Assembly: GCA_963660615.1 (NCBI GenBank) | Contig: CAVKYE010000022.1 | Span: 1-17,187 of the forward strand | DNA from: Coprosoma sp963660615 | GTDB taxonomy: Bacteria; Bacillota_I; Bacilli_A; RF39; UBA660 | Length of the DNA stretch: 17,187 nt | Direction of reading: 5' to 3' | Shown: positions 14,174 through 17,187 of the stretch, one piece after another | Layout of the letters: the number at the start of each line of letters is the position of its first letter | Numbering within the stretch: the first letter of the stretch is position 1 | Notes under the pieces: model-generated | Seen by the model: the letters and a program-made list of their open reading frames with translations, nothing else | Database searches by the model: none | What the model was told of the DNA's origin: nothing | Made by a program: the position numbers and the translations under genes

Positions 14174-15475
14174 ATGTATTATTTTGTTGGTATTAAGGGT
14201 TCTGGTATGAGTGCACTTGCTTGTATTTTCTATGATCTTGGGTATACTGTTTTGGGTAGTGATGTATCTAAGCACTTTTTTACGGAAGAGGGCCTTTTAA
14301 AAAGAGGAATCAAGATAAATACTTTTGATTCTGATAATATTAAAGATGGTATGGTTATTATAAAGGGTAATGCTTTTGGTGATGATAATCCGGAGATTAA
14401 AAAAGCTATGGAACTTGGTCTTACTATTCATACTTATCAGGAGATGGTTTCTAAATTAACTAAGATGTTTAAAACGATTACGGTGGCTGGATGTCATGGT
14501 AAGACTTCAACTACGGCGATGATAAGTCATGTTTTGGATAATTTACTTGGGTGTAATTATTTGATTGGTGATGGTACTGGTCATGCAAGCCGTGATAATA
14601 AGTATTTTATTCTTGAGGCTTGTGAATATAAGAGGCATTTTTTAGAGTATAATCCTTATTATGCGATTATAACTAATATTGAGCTTGATCATGTTGATTA
14701 TTTTAAGAATATTGATGATGTGATTGATGCTTATAGGAGTTATGCTTTGAAGGCTGAGAAGATGGTTATTGCTTGTGGGGATGATAGGTATACTCATAGT
14801 CTTGATGTTTCTAAACCGATATTTTATTATGGACTTGATTCTGATAATGATATTATTGCGAAGGATGTAAATTATTCTAAGAGTGGAACTAGTTTTGATG
14901 TTTTTGTTGAGGGAAATTATTATGGTCATTTTGATTTACCTATATATGGAAAGCATCAACTTCTTAATTCTTTAGCGGTTATTAGTGTGTGCTACTACGA
15001 GAGGCTTGCAGCGAAGGATGTTTCTAAGGCTCTTAAATCTTTTCCTGGGGCTAAAAGAAGGTTTACGGAAACTGTTATAGGTGATAATGTTATTGTTGAT
15101 GATTATGCTCATCATCCAACGGAGATGAAGGTTACAATTAAGGCGGCTAGACAAAAGTATGAGGATAAGGATATTGTTGTCGTTTTTCAACCGCATACTT
15201 ATAGTCGTACTAAGGAGTTTGCGAAGGATTATATTGAAATTTTAAAGGGTGCTAAAGCTTCGTATATTATGGATGTTCATGGCTCACGTGAGACTTTGGG
15301 TGAGGGTGATGTTACTAGTGATGATTTGATAAAAGAGATTCCTAATGCTAGTCATATTAATATAGATGAAGCTGATAAATTGCTTAAACATAAAAATTCG
15401 GTTGTTTTATTTATGAGCCCTAATGATATTTCTAAACTTGAAAATGATTATATGGAGAAATTAAGGGAAATGTAG
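14174..15475 (+). CDS. murC: UDP-N-acetylmuramate--L-alanine ligase
   Basis: This cytoplasmic Mur ligase of 433 residues adds L-Ala to UDP-MurNAc using ATP, the first peptide step of peptidoglycan synthesis. The N-terminus YYFVGIKGSGMSALA (2-15) binds the UDP substrate. The ATP loop is GCHGKTSTT (106-114, K110). ILEACEYKRHFL (146-157), TNIELDHVDYF (167-177), VDDYAHHPTE (308-317) and FQPHTYSRT (338-346) are all in place. All three domains are present, so the cell makes a murein wall, unlike true Mollicutes. RBS AGGAGG lies before ATG 14174. It follows tadC by 11 bp and so is probably transcribed from the Tad promoter. Confidence 0.97.
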   Translation: MYYFVGIKGSGMSALACIFYDLGYTVLGSDVSKHFFTEEGLLKRGIKINTFDSDNIKDGMVIIKGNAFGDDNPEIKKAMELGLTIHTYQEMVSKLTKMFKTITVAGCHGKTSTTAMISHVLDNLLGCNYLIGDGTGHASRDNKYFILEACEYKRHFLEYNPYYAIITNIELDHVDYFKNIDDVIDAYRSYALKAEKMVIACGDDRYTHSLDVSKPIFYYGLDSDNDIIAKDVNYSKSGTSFDVFVEGNYYGHFDLPIYGKHQLLNSLAVISVCYYERLAAKDVSKALKSFPGAKRRFTETVIGDNVIVDDYAHHPTEMKVTIKAARQKYEDKDIVVVFQPHTYSRTKEFAKDYIEILKGAKASYIMDVHGSRETLGEGDVTSDDLIKEIPNASHINIDEADKLLKHKNSVVLFMSPNDISKLENDYMEKLREM

Positions 15476-15493
15476 GTGTTTCTCTTTTATTTT
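15465..15493 (+). terminator. Possible weak terminator or attenuator after murC
   Basis: GGGAAA (15465-15470) can pair with TTTCTC (15479-15484) with one G-U pair, and TTTTATTTT follows. The stem is short and the T tract is broken. If it works at all it would give partial readthrough into the next genes. Confidence 0.3.
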
Positions 15494-15500
15494 AAGAAGG
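15494..15500 (+). promoter_or_regulatory. Ribosome binding site deciding a GTG start
   Basis: AAGAAGG lies eight bases before GTG 15509. A more upstream GTG (15476) abuts the murC stop with no good site. The ATG at 15508 is out of frame with the coding sequence. GTG 15509 is therefore the best start. Confidence 0.55.
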
Positions 15501-15508
15501 TGTTTAAT

Positions 15509-15904
15509 GTGGATGATTTTACTTATAGTGTTCTTAGTGAGAAAAGGGAAGAAGTTGGAAATCTTGCTTTGAAAAATAAAAAAAGGTATGGCAAGGTTTT
15601 GGCACTTGGTGTTTTTGGAATTTTTACTAGTTATGGGGCACTTGTTGCTTCTTTGCCGGCTATTTTAGTTTTTGGAACTTTGACTATGGCTTCGGCTACT
15701 ATTTTAGGTACGGTTACTTTTGTACGTGATGTTAAGTATGTTAAAAAAATAAATGAGATAAATTTAAAAATCAATGATTGTTTGACTGATATAGATAAAT
15801 CTTTTGATAATAGTTTTCAAAATGATGAGGTTTTGTCTAATTCTAATGATTTAATTTTAAGTAATTCTAAGTGTAAGGTTAAAAAGATTGGGGCTAGAAG
15901 GTGA
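15509..15904 (+). CDS. Small two-helix membrane protein of unknown function
   Basis: This 131-residue protein matches no family I recognise. After a charged N-terminal segment (EKREEVGNLALKNKKRYGK) come two hydrophobic helices at about 30-48 and 51-72, rich in Gly, Ala, Ser and Thr, then a soluble tail with Asn/Ser-rich stretches (NDEVLSNSNDLILSNSK) ending in basic residues. The helix hairpin with both ends charged suggests both termini are cytoplasmic. The proposed start is GTG with AAGAAGG upstream. A longer frame from GTG 15476 would add 11 residues. It ends in TGA four bases before tcdA. In Bacillus small membrane proteins (YtxG, YtxH) follow murC; I cannot show homology to them. Confidence 0.7.
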   Translation: MDDFTYSVLSEKREEVGNLALKNKKRYGKVLALGVFGIFTSYGALVASLPAILVFGTLTMASATILGTVTFVRDVKYVKKINEINLKINDCLTDIDKSFDNSFQNDEVLSNSNDLILSNSKCKVKKIGARR

Positions 15905-15908
15905 TTTT

Positions 15909-16580
15909 ATGTTTGATAGACTTAGGTTATTAATTGGTGATGATGTAGAGTTTTTAAGAAATAAAACGGTTTTACTTGTTGGTTTAGGTGGCGTTGGAGG
16001 ATATGCTTTTGAGTCTTTGGTTAGATGTGGTATTGGAACTATTGTTGTTTGTGATAATGATAGGTTTGATGAAACTAATTTAAATAGACAGATTCTTAGT
16101 AATTTGGATAATATTGGTAATCTTAAGACTATGGAGGCTATTAAGCGGGCTAGTATGATTAATAAAGAGTGTAATGTTATTTCTATTAATGAGTTTATTA
16201 CTAAGGATAATATTGATATTTTATTTAATAGAAAAATTGATTTTATTATTGACGCTATTGATACTATTGGTACAAAAAAGTTGATTATTAAAAATGCTTT
16301 GGCTAGGGATATTAAATTTATTTCGGTTATGGGTACTGGTAATAAAATGGATGCTTCAAAAGTTACAATTACGGATATATGGAAGACAAGCTATGATCCG
16401 GTGGCTAAAATGATTAGACAATTTTTAAGAAAAGAAGGTATTAACAAAAAGGTTCCGGTTGTGTTTTCACCTGAGAAACCTATTTCTACTGGGACGGTTG
16501 GTTCTAATGCTTTTGTGCCAGGGGTGGCTGGACTTATGGCTAGTAGTTATGTTATAAATACACTTTTAGGGGGTAAATAA
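15909..16580 (+). CDS. tcdA: tRNA threonylcarbamoyladenosine dehydratase TcdA (CsdL)
   Basis: This 223-residue E1-like (ThiF/MoeB fold) enzyme activates the carboxyl group of t6A37 in tRNA with ATP and closes it to the cyclic form ct6A. It shows the nucleotide motif GLGGVGGYAFESLVRCGIG (25-43), DNDRFDETNLNRQI (49-62, with the ATP-contacting Asp and the N-x-NRQ motif), DAIDTIGTK (115-123), MGTGNKMD (141-148) and the C-terminal VPGVAGLMAS. No Cys pair for zinc is seen, as expected for TcdA rather than MoeB. The frame opens at 15888, but AAGGTGA at 15898-15904 sets the start at ATG 15909. It shares one base with the next gene. Confidence 0.93.
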   Translation: MFDRLRLLIGDDVEFLRNKTVLLVGLGGVGGYAFESLVRCGIGTIVVCDNDRFDETNLNRQILSNLDNIGNLKTMEAIKRASMINKECNVISINEFITKDNIDILFNRKIDFIIDAIDTIGTKKLIIKNALARDIKFISVMGTGNKMDASKVTITDIWKTSYDPVAKMIRQFLRKEGINKKVPVVFSPEKPISTGTVGSNAFVPGVAGLMASSYVINTLLGGK

Positions 16581-17107
16581 TGGACAAGTTTTTAGTGAAT
16601 TTGATAAAAAAAATGAGTGGTAGTGTGGTTTGTTTTGGTCTTGATGATGGTTTTAAACCAGCTATTTCTCAGAACGATAAGATTACGTCGTGCTATTTAT
16701 TAGAGGAAGCATCTTCTTCTTTTGGTAAAAAAAAGTTTAGGTTTCCTTCTTCTAGACGTAAGGTAAATATTAAGAAGATTAGGAAAGCTTTTAAGAAGAA
16801 AAAAATTGATAATGTTATTTGCAATTATGATACAATTAAAGGCTTTTTGAAGACTTTTATTAAAGATAGTATTTATATTAATCGTGGCAAACTATATATT
16901 TATGGTGATAAGTCTGATTTGGATTTTTTGATTTCGAGGTATAAGAAATATAATAGTGTTGTCACTTTAAAGCCTTTTGGTGAAAAATTTGTTTTGGTTA
17001 TTGATAATTCTAAGGCTAAGACTAGTTTTGTTAAGGATGTTAAATATTGGTGGATGGATACGCTTCGTGATTTTGTTGATTTTTTAACTATGATTTTGGC
17101 TAATTAA
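16580..17107 (+). CDS. Basic protein of unknown function
   Basis: This 175-residue protein matches no family I recognise. The middle is very basic (GKKKFRFPSSRRKVNIKKIR and KAFKKKKID, about 49-77), which would suit nucleic-acid or membrane-phospholipid contact. The remainder looks like a mixed alpha/beta fold, with strands such as KLYIYGD and KFVLVIDN. No signal peptide or clear membrane helix is present; the hydrophobic C-terminus (DFVDFLTMILAN) is amphipathic. Its ATG shares a base with the tcdA stop (TAATG), with GGGGG nearby, so it is translated in step with tcdA. A role in tRNA modification is conceivable from position only. It is the last gene before the terminator. Confidence 0.7.
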   Translation: MDKFLVNLIKKMSGSVVCFGLDDGFKPAISQNDKITSCYLLEEASSSFGKKKFRFPSSRRKVNIKKIRKAFKKKKIDNVICNYDTIKGFLKTFIKDSIYINRGKLYIYGDKSDLDFLISRYKKYNSVVTLKPFGEKFVLVIDNSKAKTSFVKDVKYWWMDTLRDFVDFLTMILAN

Positions 17108-17137
17108 ACTTAGTTTTTTTCTCGGCTTTTAGAAATT

Positions 17138-17165
17138 AACGTATAACATCGTGTTTTACGTTTTT
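17138..17165 (+). terminator. Strong terminator at the end of the Tad-murC operon
   Basis: AACGTA (17138-17143) pairs with TACGTT (17157-17162), and AACA (17145-17148) with TGTT (17152-17155), around a TCG loop with one T-T mismatch. The T run is 17161-17165. A much weaker 4-bp hairpin with a T tract (17106-17120) lies just after the stop codon. Confidence 0.75.
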
Positions 17166-17177
17166 ATTATTACCAAA

Positions 17178-17186
17178 ATTATAACA
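17178..17186 (-). promoter_or_regulatory. Possible leftward TG-extended -10 box at the window edge
   Basis: Read on the - strand, bases 17186-17178 give TGT followed by a perfect TATAAT. This is the same form as the boxes before the phosphoketolase gene and the Tad operon. Its -35 would lie outside the window, and no - strand gene follows to the left. Confidence 0.3.
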
Positions 17187-17187
17187 T

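Noticed and set aside
15888..15908. Longer tcdA start
   Set aside because: It overlaps the upstream stop and the ribosome binding site; ATG 15909 is spaced correctly.

Overview
The window is AT-rich, Gram-positive-type chromosomal DNA. It uses the standard genetic code: TGG is Trp, and TGA ends the gene at 15509-15904. Gene content (ylbJ/ylbL pair, Bacillus-type MurC, Gram-positive-type Tad genes without an outer-membrane secretin, tcdA, phosphoketolase) and short AT-rich spacers suggest an uncultured low-GC Firmicute. A Bacilli lineage near the RF39/Mollicutes branch is possible, but that placement is inference and no lineage marker is present. Genes on the + strand are rich in T and G at third codon positions, whereas ylbJ on the - strand is rich in A and C, which suggests that the + strand is the leading replication strand.

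Layout. 1-1530 is a worn accessory region: the 3' end of a PD-(D/E)XK-type transposase gene with a Gly-every-fourth-residue tail, a heavily broken TnpB (IS200/IS605-type) pseudogene, and 311 bp without a convincing gene that holds at least one orphan promoter plus ribosome binding site. 1531-3556 holds the divergent pair ylbJ (-) and ylbL (+), which are also near neighbours in Bacillus. 3557-6695 holds mutS behind two good promoters, with a tiny ORF between them, followed by a translationally coupled gene of unknown function. 6696-9090 is a single-gene unit for phosphoketolase, which makes acetyl phosphate from sugar phosphates.

9116-17165 looks like one long operon. It starts at a TG-extended promoter and ends at a strong hairpin. 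It encodes two TadE-like pseudopilins, a TadZ/CpaE ATPase, the TadA/CpaF motor ATPase, a TadB whose N-terminus carries two predicted extracellular Ig-like domains, and TadC. MurC, a small two-helix membrane protein, TcdA and a basic protein of unknown function follow. Gaps are 33 bp or less, and several genes overlap. The first six genes would form the inner-membrane motor and platform of a Tad (type IVc) pilus or pseudopilus. No Flp major pilin and no prepilin peptidase are present, so those must lie elsewhere or the machine is a reduced form.

The observation most worth following up is the TadB fusion. About 170 residues of Ig-like domain precede the first membrane helix with no signal peptide, yet the charge pattern places them outside the cell. 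Also notable are the loss of the conserved Glu5 in the second TadE-like protein, the strongly expressed-looking 10-codon ORF upstream of mutS, and the orphan initiation region at 1473-1504.
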